This document shows, one piece after another, positions 53,249 to 62,890 of a DNA stretch of 64,000 bases. Numbering within the stretch: position 1 is the first letter of the stretch; every line of letters starts with the position of its first letter. The notes under the pieces were generated by a model. It was not told where the DNA came from and did not search any database. It saw only the letters and a list, made by a program, of their open reading frames with translations. The position numbers and the translations under genes were made by a program. Origin of the DNA: JADJXV01 sp964527785 (lineage in GTDB: Bacteria > Bacteroidota > Ignavibacteria > Kapaibacteriales > UBA961); contig CAZGNO010000001.1 of NCBI GenBank assembly GCA_964527785.1, forward strand, positions 75,155 to 139,154. The letters are read 5' to 3'.

Positions 53249-56200
53249 ATGAAAGCACATTTAGCTTTTCTTTTTTCGTACGCATCAGAAAGTATGCGCC
53301 GCAGTAGTCGGCTTATTATAGCCACAATAATTGCCCTAACGGCGACTGTATCTCTTCATGCCCAAGAGCCGACATGGCAATGGGTAAAATCAGGTGGGGG
53401 CTCTAGTTCTGATGCGGGGACATCAACAGTCGTTGATGCATCAGGGAATATTTTTGTCAGTGCACGATTTGCCGGAACGTCACTCTTTGGCTCAAATCTT
53501 TTGACGAGTGCAGGGCAGTCGGATGTTATGGTTGCACGGTATAATTCCAACGGAGCTATTCTCTGGGCAGTACGGGGTGGTGGCATCGGTAATGACGAAC
53601 CAAATGCAATTGCGGCAGATGGTGCAGGGAATGTTTATGTAACAGGATTCTTTACCGGGACAGCCACATTTGGCGGTGTAACACTAAACTCAGGTGGCGG
53701 CAAAGATATGTTTGTGGTTAAGTACAACGGCGCACTTGGTACAGTTGTTTGGGCAAAACGAGGTGGAATGAATGGGGATGAGTCTGGCGGTGGTGTTGCT
53801 GTTGACCCTTCAGGCAATGTTTATATAGTTGGTTCATACACAGATTCTACTAAATTTGGATCGTTAGCTAAATTGACTGGTGCAGGATCATCCGATGCGT
53901 ATTTTGTACAATACAATGCCACAGGTGTTGAGCAGTGGTCAAAATCAATCGGTTCATCCGGGTTTGATTCCGGTAATGACATTGCAGCAGATGCTTCGGG
54001 TATATATCTTACGGGTGCTTTTAACAATACAGTTATTATCGGCACAGATACTCTCCCTTCAAATGGCGGAGCGGATATTTACATTGCAAAGTACAATGCA
54101 TCAGGAACTGTTCAGTGGGCTAAGCGTGGTGGCGGTACAAATGGTGACACTCCATCAGCAATTGTACTTGATACTATGGGCAATGTTTTGATAGCAGGCA
54201 GCTATTCGGGTAAAACATATTTTGGAAGCGACAGCGTTACTGCTGTAGGGAATTCAGATGTTTTGATAGCAAAATATAATTCCGGCGGTTCCTTGCAATG
54301 GCTTCGCAGCGGTGGCGGAACTGATAATGATTTGGGGCAAGATATTGCAACAGATGCGACAGGAAATGTATATATAACAGGATTTTTTGGCGCAACGGCA
54401 AACTTTGGTTCACGGTCTGTTACATCTGCCGGAAAAGCTGATGTTTTTGTTGCAAAGTATAACTCTTCCGGTGCTGTTCAGTGGTTACAAAAAGCGGGCG
54501 GAGAAGACAATGACTATCCATATAGCATTGGTGTTGATAACAGTAAAAATTCGTATGTGACAGGTGATTTCTTCTATCTGACTACATTCTGGAACACAAC
54601 AATTAACGCACAAGGAAGTTATGACTATTTCATTGCAAAACTTCCTGACATTGTCGCCGTAGACGCAGGAATTACTTCGGTCAATTTCCCGACTGCTCCG
54701 TTTGCAGCTGGAAACGGAACAGTAAGCGTTACACTTAAAAACTTTGGTACATCACAAATTGACAGTGTAAAAATTAATTGGACGTTCAATGGTACCGCTC
54801 AAACACAAATCAATTATAAAACCCCTCTTGGTGTAGGGCAAAGTGTAAACGTTACACTTGGAACTCCTACATTTCCTCCCAAAACATTCTCGGAAGTAAT
54901 AGCAACTACAACATTGCCTAATGGAGGATCGGATTTGAATGAATCGAATGATTCACGGAGTGGGCTAGCAGGTCCGGGTTTAGAGCGAGGGATATATACA
55001 ATTGGTGGTACTACACCTGATTTCCTCAATTTTACACAAGCAGCTATTTATCTGAATGCTTGCGGTGTTCTGGATTCTGTTACATTTAATGTTCGCCCTG
55101 GAACGTACTTAGAGCAAATAAATTTAAAACAAATACCGGGTGTAGCAGCCCTTAAAAAGGTACTGTTCCGCCAAGAACCCAATACGGGATTTACGAAACC
55201 CCTTGTACAATATGGAGCAATATACCCTAATAATAATCATGTGTTATTGCTTGACGGTACGGATTGGGTAACATTCAAAGGTATTAGCTTTGTATCTACA
55301 GGAACTGATTATGCCCAAGTTATCCGCCTTAAAAATGGAACAGCGAATGATGTTCTCGATAGTAATTTTATTGAAACATCGTCGAATGCAACTACCGATG
55401 GCTGTATTTTATCTGAAGAGCTAAACCAAGCAAATAATCTGACACTGAGAAATAATATACTCAGTCTCGGGTATTTTGGAGTATCGGTAGAATACACTCC
55501 CGGAGCACCCCTTACCGGCTTGAATGTCCGTAACAATACATTCTCCAATTTTATTTCGTCAGGACTGGTTGTAGGTGGGTGTGAAGCTCCGACTGTTACT
55601 CAAAACTCATTCTCTCGAAATGCATACAATTCTTCAACACTCATGGCTACAGCAGTTTCTATTATTGGCTGTACCAATGCTACACAAGTAACAGCTAATC
55701 GTATTTCCGGAATGTCTTCCGGTGAAGGTATTTATGTAGAGAATTGTAGATCGTCGTCACCTGCGCAGGCAATGCTCATTGCAAACAATGCGATAAATAT
55801 TGGGTCAAATAATACGGTAACTGAAGGAATTACATTGGTTTCAACGGACACTGTTAATATTTATCATAATACGGTAAATGTTGGCTCAACTGCATCAACT
55901 TCGGCGGCACTGGCAATTACAGACGGTTCAGGTCTTACCATTACCAATAATATTTTCTATAATTCAGGTGGCGGTCTGGCAGTAGCGGTTGATTATTCTC
56001 TACCAAATAATCCGATTATATCGAGTAACTATAATGTGCTTTATTCCAATGGAGCATCAATCGGTACATGGACTCGTAATGCAATCCTTACAGCTTTACC
56101 CTCATTGAAAGAATGGAGAGATTCTACCGGGTTGGACATGAACTCCATCTCGAAAGTAATAACATTCCAAAACGATTTGATTCATCTCGTAACAGTTGAT

Positions 56201-57958
56201 TCTGCTCTTTATGGAACTCCTGCACTTCTCTCGATAATTACAACTGACGTTGATAACCAGCCCCGCCATACACCATATATTGGTGCAGACGAGATTATCC
56301 CGATCATTACAATTAACAGCCAAACAGGACGGCAGATTGTATGCTGGGGGACAACTGTTCAGTACAGAGTAGATGCGTCAATTTCCAATAATGCAAGATT
56401 GTATTATCAGTGGCAATTTAATGGAGTAGATATTACAGACTCGACCGGACCAACTCTGACGCTTTATAACAGCAGCTTTAATTCAGAAGGTTTCTATCGT
56501 GTGATAATCACGGGAACTTCCGGTGCGGATACGGTATATTCACAATCAATGCAGCTTGCAATTGCCCCAACAACCAAAATTTTCCAACAGCCCAAAACAG
56601 TGTACTTGTTAAATGGCGGAGATGCTCGGTTCGAGGTGGGTGCTGAAGTTGCACCTATTCTACCGCAAAATTTAGTCTATTACGCATGGTATCGTGACTC
56701 CGTAAGACTTCAAAATACAACACGTATTTCAGGAACAGACACACCGATTCTCCAGATTTTCAATGTTCAGCCAAGCGATACAGGACGTAATTATTATGTA
56801 ATCGTAGAGGGCTCATGCGGACGTGATACTTCCCAAAAATTTGCAGTATTATTACCGGGTGCGGCATTTAGCAAAGAACCGCGTGATACATCTGCTTGTG
56901 TAGGCGGAAGTATAAAATTAACTGCGGAAGTAAAAACCGAAGTTCCCAATGCAGAACTTCGTATCCAATGGAGACGCGGTAATAATTGGATAATAGACAG
57001 TAATAACGTGAGCGGCGCAAATACAATGACACTTACTATCAGCCCTGTTACTCCGGCAGATACAGGTTCGGATTATAATGTACTGGTAACTGTCGTGGCA
57101 AGCAATACAATCTTGGTGACAAATAATGTTTCTGTCCGACTGAATAAAGAAACCGAAATTGTTTCTGCGCCTAAAAAGCAAACTGTTTGCCCCGGTAAAC
57201 CGGTAACATTGGATGTTACGGCTACAGGAACAAATCTCAGCTATCAGTGGCAGCGCAATGCTGTTAATATATCCGGTGCAACTGCTGCAAGCTATACCAT
57301 TGCGAAAGTTGACAGCCAAACTATTGGAAGCTATCGAGTAGTGGTAACAGGCATCTGCGGTACGCGTACCTCCGATGCAGCAGAAGTTACTAAACGTAAC
57401 AGTCCGGGAATATTGGTCGAACCGGCTACACTCGTAACAGCAAAAATCGGACAATCACTTCAAATTGCAATGGAGCCGTCAGGCGACTTACCTTTGAATA
57501 TTAAATGGTATCATAACGGCGTAGAGGTAGTGGGGCAGACCGCTAAAGTATTCCTGAAAGGAAGTGCAGTCAAAGCGGATTCCGGTACATACTATGCAGT
57601 AATCTCTAACGAGTGTGATTCTATCCGTACCCGCAATGTTCGTGTGGTGATTGATGCAACCGCAGTCAATGAACTTCACATATCAGACGGCTTTGCGCTC
57701 CATGGCGTTCAGCCGAATCCTCTGTCGGGTGAAGGAACAATCAAATTCACAGTTCCAGTGCAGCAAACAAATGTACGCCTTACCTTGCAGGATGCATTAG
57801 GACGTGAGATTGCCGTACTGTCGAGCGGAGTATTTACCGCCGGCGACTATACGGTCGCAATCAATCCTCTAACACTCGGTATTACATCGGGTGTATATTA
57901 CTGTAGATTTACTGCCGGTAATGTACAGTTGGTACAGCCGATTGTGATAGTGCGATAA
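53249..57958 (+). CDS. Large secreted T9SS protein: seven-bladed SBBP propeller, beta-helix, Ig-like domains
   Basis: A 1569-residue protein from the ATG at 53249 (frame opens earlier). The signal peptide ends near SLHAQ. Residues about 38-465 contain seven repeats of about 58 residues, each with a D-x-x-GNVY(V/I)TG-F core (SBBP type), a complete seven-bladed propeller. After a CARDB-like domain, about 585-1000 form a right-handed beta-helix. Five Ig-like domains follow (about 1020-1470), several with the YxWxxN core, then a T9SS sorting domain over the last ~100 residues. A secreted or surface adhesive or sensing protein, role unknown. Confidence 0.88.
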   Translation: MKAHLAFLFSYASESMRRSSRLIIATIIALTATVSLHAQEPTWQWVKSGGGSSSDAGTSTVVDASGNIFVSARFAGTSLFGSNLLTSAGQSDVMVARYNSNGAILWAVRGGGIGNDEPNAIAADGAGNVYVTGFFTGTATFGGVTLNSGGGKDMFVVKYNGALGTVVWAKRGGMNGDESGGGVAVDPSGNVYIVGSYTDSTKFGSLAKLTGAGSSDAYFVQYNATGVEQWSKSIGSSGFDSGNDIAADASGIYLTGAFNNTVIIGTDTLPSNGGADIYIAKYNASGTVQWAKRGGGTNGDTPSAIVLDTMGNVLIAGSYSGKTYFGSDSVTAVGNSDVLIAKYNSGGSLQWLRSGGGTDNDLGQDIATDATGNVYITGFFGATANFGSRSVTSAGKADVFVAKYNSSGAVQWLQKAGGEDNDYPYSIGVDNSKNSYVTGDFFYLTTFWNTTINAQGSYDYFIAKLPDIVAVDAGITSVNFPTAPFAAGNGTVSVTLKNFGTSQIDSVKINWTFNGTAQTQINYKTPLGVGQSVNVTLGTPTFPPKTFSEVIATTTLPNGGSDLNESNDSRSGLAGPGLERGIYTIGGTTPDFLNFTQAAIYLNACGVLDSVTFNVRPGTYLEQINLKQIPGVAALKKVLFRQEPNTGFTKPLVQYGAIYPNNNHVLLLDGTDWVTFKGISFVSTGTDYAQVIRLKNGTANDVLDSNFIETSSNATTDGCILSEELNQANNLTLRNNILSLGYFGVSVEYTPGAPLTGLNVRNNTFSNFISSGLVVGGCEAPTVTQNSFSRNAYNSSTLMATAVSIIGCTNATQVTANRISGMSSGEGIYVENCRSSSPAQAMLIANNAINIGSNNTVTEGITLVSTDTVNIYHNTVNVGSTASTSAALAITDGSGLTITNNIFYNSGGGLAVAVDYSLPNNPIISSNYNVLYSNGASIGTWTRNAILTALPSLKEWRDSTGLDMNSISKVITFQNDLIHLVTVDSALYGTPALLSIITTDVDNQPRHTPYIGADEIIPIITINSQTGRQIVCWGTTVQYRVDASISNNARLYYQWQFNGVDITDSTGPTLTLYNSSFNSEGFYRVIITGTSGADTVYSQSMQLAIAPTTKIFQQPKTVYLLNGGDARFEVGAEVAPILPQNLVYYAWYRDSVRLQNTTRISGTDTPILQIFNVQPSDTGRNYYVIVEGSCGRDTSQKFAVLLPGAAFSKEPRDTSACVGGSIKLTAEVKTEVPNAELRIQWRRGNNWIIDSNNVSGANTMTLTISPVTPADTGSDYNVLVTVVASNTILVTNNVSVRLNKETEIVSAPKKQTVCPGKPVTLDVTATGTNLSYQWQRNAVNISGATAASYTIAKVDSQTIGSYRVVVTGICGTRTSDAAEVTKRNSPGILVEPATLVTAKIGQSLQIAMEPSGDLPLNIKWYHNGVEVVGQTAKVFLKGSAVKADSGTYYAVISNECDSIRTRNVRVVIDATAVNELHISDGFALHGVQPNPLSGEGTIKFTVPVQQTNVRLTLQDALGREIAVLSSGVFTAGDYTVAINPLTLGITSGVYYCRFTAGNVQLVQPIVIVR

Positions 57959-57989
57959 GACATAACCGTATTATTGAACTGGAAGTAAC

Positions 57990-58025
57990 AACCCCTACTT
58001 TGGAAACAAAGCAGGGGTTATTTAT
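57990..58025 (+). terminator. Rho-independent terminator with GAAA loop
   Basis: AACCCCTACTTTG and CAAAGCAGGGGTT pair around GAAA (one mismatch), followed by a T-rich run. Confidence 0.85.
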
Positions 58026-58215
58026 TTATGGTTGAAACAAAGCGAATATTTGGCTGTAAGTCTCAAAATAAGTTTGTAAATTTGATGATAGTAAAGCGTA
58101 AATAATTCATTTCATTATTTAATGATTAAACGGAACTTTTACTGCTCTAGAACGGGTTAATCTAACTATAGTATAAACGAGTAATTATTTTTCACAATTA
58201 CCTCTAAGATTTTTT

Positions 58216-59823
58216 ATGAAATCACTCTTTTTCTTTTATGTACTTTTGCTTTCACCATGTTTCTTGTCGGCGCAGTCCTTTACCCTTACTGTAACACCTG
58301 AAACTCAATCAATTTCTATTGGCCAAACAGCAACATATTCGATTGACATTAAAGCACTTGACGGTTTTAACTCAACAGTCTTTTTAACCGTTTCGTCTGC
58401 TTCTTTTAGTGGGGCAACTGTTTTTTCATCAAAAATTTCAAATTTTCCGTATGCAAATATTTCTCTCCAGATTACGCCGAGCTACCATGATACGGGTTAT
58501 AAGTCTTTTACAATTACAGGCAAAAACGGAAGCGTTGAATCAATTGTATCGTGTTTTCTAAATGTTCCAGCAAATGCGCGTTGGGCTAAAGTTAATGCAC
58601 CACAACAAGTTGGATTTAACTTTTACCGCAGAACATTAGGAAGTGGGCATTCTGGTGATGTTTGTTTTATTAATGGAGACAAACAAGCTGTTTATATTAA
58701 TAATTATACAAATAAGCAATGGGTAACTGACACAATAGTAACCTTTCTTGATTTTACTTTAGCCCCAGTTCCTTTTGTTTATGATGTAACCAATACACTT
58801 TGGTTTATTACTCCGAACGGAATCGCTCAATTCGATGGCAAATTCACAACAATCTTTAATAAACTAAATTCGAGCTTGATAGGTGATGCCATTGGATATG
58901 TTGAACTTGGAACTAACAGGTATCCTCTTTGCTTGTCGAGTATTGCTACAGAACCTAATAGTTTTGCAATTGAACAGTTCGATGGCACTGGTTGGAACTC
59001 TCAAATTGTTAAAAGACAAAAAATATCAGGCATAGGATGGGGTGGAGGTTTTTGCATTGACTCCTCAAAACAAATTTGGCTATCTACTTCAATTTCAATT
59101 ATCAGGATTCATGATAGCATACAAGAAACAATGCATCAATTTGCAGAAACTCCAAATTATCAGTGCATTCGCAAAATTATATGTGATAAAGATGGATGGG
59201 TATGGTGCTTATACCATTATCCAGCTGACTATCCTGGTGTGATTTATGGAAATTCAATATCATGTTATGATGGGACTTCATGGAGGCATCTGCCACCCTT
59301 AAAAGCTGATGCAAGAGATTTTTTAGTTGATGAGAATAAGAATGTCTGGATTGCATCATATCAAGGACTCCATATGTTCGATGGTACAAGTTGGATAACA
59401 TATAACAATAGCAATTCTCCTTTACCTCCTCCAAACAATAATACAGGTGAAGCAAGTATAATTCAAGACAAAAACAAAAATATTTGGATGATGATACAGA
59501 GACAAAGTGTTGAGTTCTTTGTTTATAATCCAGATGGTTTGGTAAATATCTCTGTTGTTCTATCTGTCAATGAAAAGCCTGTGGAGCAGTCAGACGGTAT
59601 TTCTCTTTCCCCTAATCCAGTTTCTTCAGTTATAAGTGTTTCGGGTTTGGAGGGAGTTTCGTCTCTTCGTATCATGAACAGTTTGGGAATGGAAGTAAAA
59701 AGAATGTTAGTAGATGGTGGTAAATCCGATGTTGATGTTTCGGACTTAGTAAACGGTATGTATTTCGTCCAATTCCGAACTCAAACAGGGATGGTATCAA
59801 AATCGGTAGTTGTAACCCACTAA
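58216..59823 (+). CDS. Secreted T9SS protein with reg_prop-like propeller repeats
   Basis: A 535-residue protein. Signal peptide (FFFYVLLLSPCFLSAQS) and an N-terminal beta domain (about 25-120) precede a propeller region (about 130-440) whose blades use the VWxxxxxGI/LxxFDG(T/K) pattern of two-component-regulator propellers, for example NGIAQFDGKFTTIF and YQGLHMFDGTSWITY. The last ~80 residues are a T9SS sorting domain (SLSPNPVSSVISVSGLEG...). It is probably secreted and anchored to the surface. Confidence 0.82.
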   Translation: MKSLFFFYVLLLSPCFLSAQSFTLTVTPETQSISIGQTATYSIDIKALDGFNSTVFLTVSSASFSGATVFSSKISNFPYANISLQITPSYHDTGYKSFTITGKNGSVESIVSCFLNVPANARWAKVNAPQQVGFNFYRRTLGSGHSGDVCFINGDKQAVYINNYTNKQWVTDTIVTFLDFTLAPVPFVYDVTNTLWFITPNGIAQFDGKFTTIFNKLNSSLIGDAIGYVELGTNRYPLCLSSIATEPNSFAIEQFDGTGWNSQIVKRQKISGIGWGGGFCIDSSKQIWLSTSISIIRIHDSIQETMHQFAETPNYQCIRKIICDKDGWVWCLYHYPADYPGVIYGNSISCYDGTSWRHLPPLKADARDFLVDENKNVWIASYQGLHMFDGTSWITYNNSNSPLPPPNNNTGEASIIQDKNKNIWMMIQRQSVEFFVYNPDGLVNISVVLSVNEKPVEQSDGISLSPNPVSSVISVSGLEGVSSLRIMNSLGMEVKRMLVDGGKSDVDVSDLVNGMYFVQFRTQTGMVSKSVVVTH

Positions 59824-59903
59824 TCAGAGCACTGTAACAAATTCCTGACAGGTTTTGAAACCTGACAGGTCTATACAATCAACAGCACATAAATCTACTA
59901 TAA

Positions 59904-59937
59904 AAACGACCTGCTCACGAAACTGAGCGGGTCGTTT
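59904..59937. terminator. Strong bidirectional terminator hairpin
   Basis: A 14-bp stem, AAACGACCTGCTCA at 59904-59917 with TGAGCGGGTCGTTT at 59924-59937 (one G-U pair), around CGAAAC. Confidence 0.9.
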
Positions 59938-60018
59938 GGTATAGAGTACTGTAACTGGAATAAAAATTGAATGTAACAAAAATGTGTAATAGCTTTTCTT
60001 TAACTGACTGATAGGAAT

Positions 60019-60408
60019 ATGCCCCGTATCCTTATTATCGAAGATGACGCAGCAATTCTTCGCGGACTTACAGATGCTCTCGAAGAAGAATGCTTTACAG
60101 TAACAGGCAAACGGGACGGTCTCGAAGGGCTTAAGGCAGCACGGGTTGGCAATTATGATTGTATAATCGTGGATGCGGTTTTGTCGGGTATGAGCGGTCG
60201 TGAAGTTTGCAATACGCTTCATACAGAAGGTATATTTACCCCTATTTTGATGCTGTCAGCTAAGGGTGAAGAATCAGGCGGTGTAAATGGGTTGGAAATC
60301 GGTGCGGATGATTACATTACAAAGCCGTTCAGTGTACGGGAATTGATTGCCCGTATAAATATCTTACTCAGGAAAACCCTGGTTAAATCGGTGCGGCGTG
60401 CAGGATAG
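60019..60408 (+). CDS. Receiver-only response regulator
   Basis: A 129-residue CheY-like receiver domain with acidic pocket Asp9/Asp10 (IIEDDA), phosphoacceptor Asp52 (CIIVDAVLSGMSG), Ser80 and Lys102 (ITKPFS). It looks like the N-terminal half of an OmpR-type regulator, cut just after the linker (ILLRKTLVKSVRRAG). No DNA-binding domain or kinase gene is adjacent. Either a genuine single-domain regulator or a truncated one. Confidence 0.85.
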   Translation: MPRILIIEDDAAILRGLTDALEEECFTVTGKRDGLEGLKAARVGNYDCIIVDAVLSGMSGREVCNTLHTEGIFTPILMLSAKGEESGGVNGLEIGADDYITKPFSVRELIARINILLRKTLVKSVRRAG

Positions 60409-60435
60409 AGTGTACTCTACGGTTGCTTACCGGCT

Positions 60436-61182
60436 TTACCACGCACGGATAAACTCTACGCCGAATGCTCTGCCTATTCCGGGGTTGGTTACGGCACTGA
60501 ATAAATCGTGGGCGATAAGTTCGAGCGTTATTCCACGTACTACCGACCACCGAAAAGATGCGTTGCATAATCCGTACATTTTGTTTTGCTTGGTGAGGTT
60601 ATCTTTTTTTGAAACAAGAGTTGCTTCCCCGACAATTGCAAGTGAGCTTCCTAGGGATTGCTCAAATCCGGCATAAGAGCCAAAAGAGTGCTCGCTTCCG
60701 AATATTCCTCCGTGCAGAGCAATTGCACCGAGAAGTCCTCGAAAATTCTTGCTGGCAGAAATCCAGCCCCCAACGGATTGATTGAAAAGAAAATCCTGGC
60801 TGAAATAGCCGTTAGTTTTAGAGGAAATTCCAAGAGCAAGGGCAGGAAAACCGCGTGTTTCGTCCAGTAATCGAAACTGCACATGGAGTGTAGGTAGTTC
60901 AAATTCTACAGGGACATTGCTGATAAGGTGCTGTCCGGTAGCAAATACTCTGATATTTAAATTTTTAAACGGCGCGACTGCCATGTCAGCGGTAAAATTT
61001 CCGCTTGGAGCCATTCTTGCTGCTAGTGCATAATTGTTTGTGAAGATTACACCGGCGGTAGGCATATCCACTACTGCACGCGACTCAAATAAGGCGGCAC
61101 TTCCGGCAGAACCCTGACCGTGAACTGTGGACAGTAGAAATACGGTAAGCACGAATACTAGGGATAATCTGATAAAAAACAA
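60436..61182 (-). CDS. Probable outer-membrane protein with unusual start region
   Basis: A 248-residue protein if started at the TTG at 61182, which places a signal peptide (LFFIRLSLVFVLTVFLLSTVHGQG) at the N-terminus. The frame stays open to a TTG at 61299, but that region contains a hairpin and codes for an unlikely leader. After the signal the sequence is beta-rich with Gly/Asn turns and ends in an aromatic motif (FGVEFIRAW), like small outer-membrane barrels. No family can be named. No ATG start is available, so the true start is uncertain. Confidence 0.6.
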   Translation of the reverse strand: MFFIRLSLVFVLTVFLLSTVHGQGSAGSAALFESRAVVDMPTAGVIFTNNYALAARMAPSGNFTADMAVAPFKNLNIRVFATGQHLISNVPVEFELPTLHVQFRLLDETRGFPALALGISSKTNGYFSQDFLFNQSVGGWISASKNFRGLLGAIALHGGIFGSEHSFGSYAGFEQSLGSSLAIVGEATLVSKKDNLTKQNKMYGLCNASFRWSVVRGITLELIAHDLFSAVTNPGIGRAFGVEFIRAW

Positions 61183-61211
61183 GATGACATACCAATGAAA
61201 TTGATAGAAAA

Positions 61212-61246
61212 TTAAAACTGCCCGAATATTCTTCGAGCAGTTTTTG
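61212..61246. promoter_or_regulatory. Leader hairpin upstream of the outer-membrane protein gene
   Basis: AAAACTGCCCGA at 61214-61225 pairs with TCGAGCAGTTTT at 61233-61244 (one mismatch). It lies between the two divergent genes, in what would be the 5' leader of the minus-strand gene, with A/T runs on both sides. Confidence 0.5.
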
Positions 61247-61344
61247 ATTAAAAAGGGAACTTTTTTGATGGTGAGACAGTATTGCTTAAAGGGCGACAAA
61301 AAATCGGATAAATCCGCATTCTTCTACTTTTAGAGAATAACTAC

Positions 61345-61593
61345 ATGGATATATTTACAGTTTTTGCAGAAGTATATCAAGCTCTCGAACAATACGTAGA
61401 ATCTTATGGTGCTCCACCGCGCGAAATATGCCTTCCTCCGGCTTTATACACCCAATTAATGGAAATTCAAGCAGAGCAAGCTCTCGCTTCCGGCTCGGAA
61501 TTCCCATGTTATTTCTACCTCCCAACCGATTACGGCGAAATCCCCGTCAGCTTAGATGACCAATTGTCAGATAACAGTATTATGCTGCAATAA
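61345..61593 (+). CDS. Small hypothetical protein
   Basis: An 82-residue acidic protein without signal or membrane segment (FAEVYQALEQYVESYGAPPRE, then ICLPPALYTQLMEIQAEQAL and FYLPTDYGEIPVSLDDQ). No family is recognised. It stands between two minus-strand genes and is divergent from the outer-membrane protein gene. Confidence 0.55.
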   Translation: MDIFTVFAEVYQALEQYVESYGAPPREICLPPALYTQLMEIQAEQALASGSEFPCYFYLPTDYGEIPVSLDDQLSDNSIMLQ

Positions 61594-61606
61594 ATCCTGT
61601 CGTGAT

Positions 61607-62821
61607 TTATTCTTTGACAATGGTCTGTGTAACAGATTCATTACCGCTTTGAGCGCGAAGAATATAGACACCGGACGGAATGTCGCCCGTGGGTACAAAG
61701 ATGTATTCGCCATTGCCGACCGATAACTCCATATCCATTACCTTTTCACCCAACGTATTGCAAAGCATCAGTCGAACAGCAGGTTTGCTCCATAGTACAG
61801 GTAATTTCACCGAGAATCCTGCACTGCCAAACGGCAGCGGAAACACAGAAAGCCCGTTTGATTGAGACGTAATATCATCAGCTACACCTGAAGGATCAAG
61901 CGATGCACGAAATACTCCGTTGTCGGTGCCTGCGAACAAACTGAGCCCAATCGTAGAAAGTGTATTAATTGTAAGATTATCTAATTTTTCGATAAATTGC
62001 ACCCATGTTTTTCCGCTATCTGCAGAGCGATATGCACCTGCACCTTTTGTCCCAACAATTAATAAATTGTTTGAAGTTCCACCGATTGTAATTGCTCTTA
62101 CTTCTTTGCTTCCCAGTCCGGTACTTATATCAGTCCATTCACTGCCTGTATTGAGGGAGCGGAATGAGCCGCCGCCTAGAGTACCGGCATAGAGAGAGGT
62201 GCCTTGTGGATATATTGTTCTGACGAATGGATTGGTTAAACCCGAAGCTGATAAAACCCATGTGCCGCCATTATCTTCAGATTTATAGACACCGTTGCCG
62301 AATGTCCCCGCAAAAACAGTAGAGCCACTTAATGCTAATGAATATACCCAGTCTGTAACCAAGCCGCTTTGTGTCCAGCTGTTACCGTTGTCGGATGAGA
62401 CGTACACACCGCTTACATTGGTTGCAGCAAAAATATATTCACCGCGAACGAGCAGAGAATAAATTGTGCTGGTCGGAAGACCGTTGCTTGATTCAGTCCA
62501 TGTTATCCCGTTATCAACAGAACGTTGCACACCTGTACTTGCCAAGCCGGCAAACATCATTGTACCTTTTACTGCAAGAGATTGTATAGTTCGAGTTTGG
62601 AGTGCGAGTAAAGCCCATGTGTCGCCGTTATTTTCTGAGCGGTAAATCCCTGCGGCTGTTCCTGCGTATAGTGTAGTTCCTGTAGTTGGGAGCAAGCAGT
62701 ATACTCCGGGATTATCAGGGAGAGTGAGTTTTGTCCATGGTTGGGCATTTGCTGATGCAGCAATGCCGATGAGTATGGCAAATATTCCAAGAATAAACCT
62801 GGTAATAGTAGAGAATTTCAT
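61607..62821 (-). CDS. Secreted T9SS protein with BNR/sortilin-type propeller
   Basis: A 404-residue protein. Signal peptide ends near ANAQPWTKL. Six to seven Asp-box repeats of the form YRS.DNG.TW occur between about 50 and 310 (YRSENNGDTW, QRSVDNGITW, YVSSDNGNSW, YKSEDNGGTW, FRSLNTGSEW, YRSADSGKTW), a sortilin/BNR propeller that often recurs in secreted glycan- or peptide-binding proteins. The C-terminal ~80 residues are a T9SS sorting domain (LSVFPLPFGSAGFSV...). A surface binding role is likely, ligand unknown. Confidence 0.85.
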   Translation of the reverse strand: MKFSTITRFILGIFAILIGIAASANAQPWTKLTLPDNPGVYCLLPTTGTTLYAGTAAGIYRSENNGDTWALLALQTRTIQSLAVKGTMMFAGLASTGVQRSVDNGITWTESSNGLPTSTIYSLLVRGEYIFAATNVSGVYVSSDNGNSWTQSGLVTDWVYSLALSGSTVFAGTFGNGVYKSEDNGGTWVLSASGLTNPFVRTIYPQGTSLYAGTLGGGSFRSLNTGSEWTDISTGLGSKEVRAITIGGTSNNLLIVGTKGAGAYRSADSGKTWVQFIEKLDNLTINTLSTIGLSLFAGTDNGVFRASLDPSGVADDITSQSNGLSVFPLPFGSAGFSVKLPVLWSKPAVRLMLCNTLGEKVMDMELSVGNGEYIFVPTGDIPSGVYILRAQSGNESVTQTIVKE

Positions 62822-62890
62822 AAAATCTCCATTGAAAAAGTGTAAAATATATTTCTATACTGTAATATGCAACAAATTATTTGAAAGATG

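Noticed and set aside
56918..57454. A 178-codon minus-strand frame
   Set aside because: Shadow of the Ig-like region of the large T9SS protein; repeated Cys/Tyr/Asn composition typical of an antisense frame.
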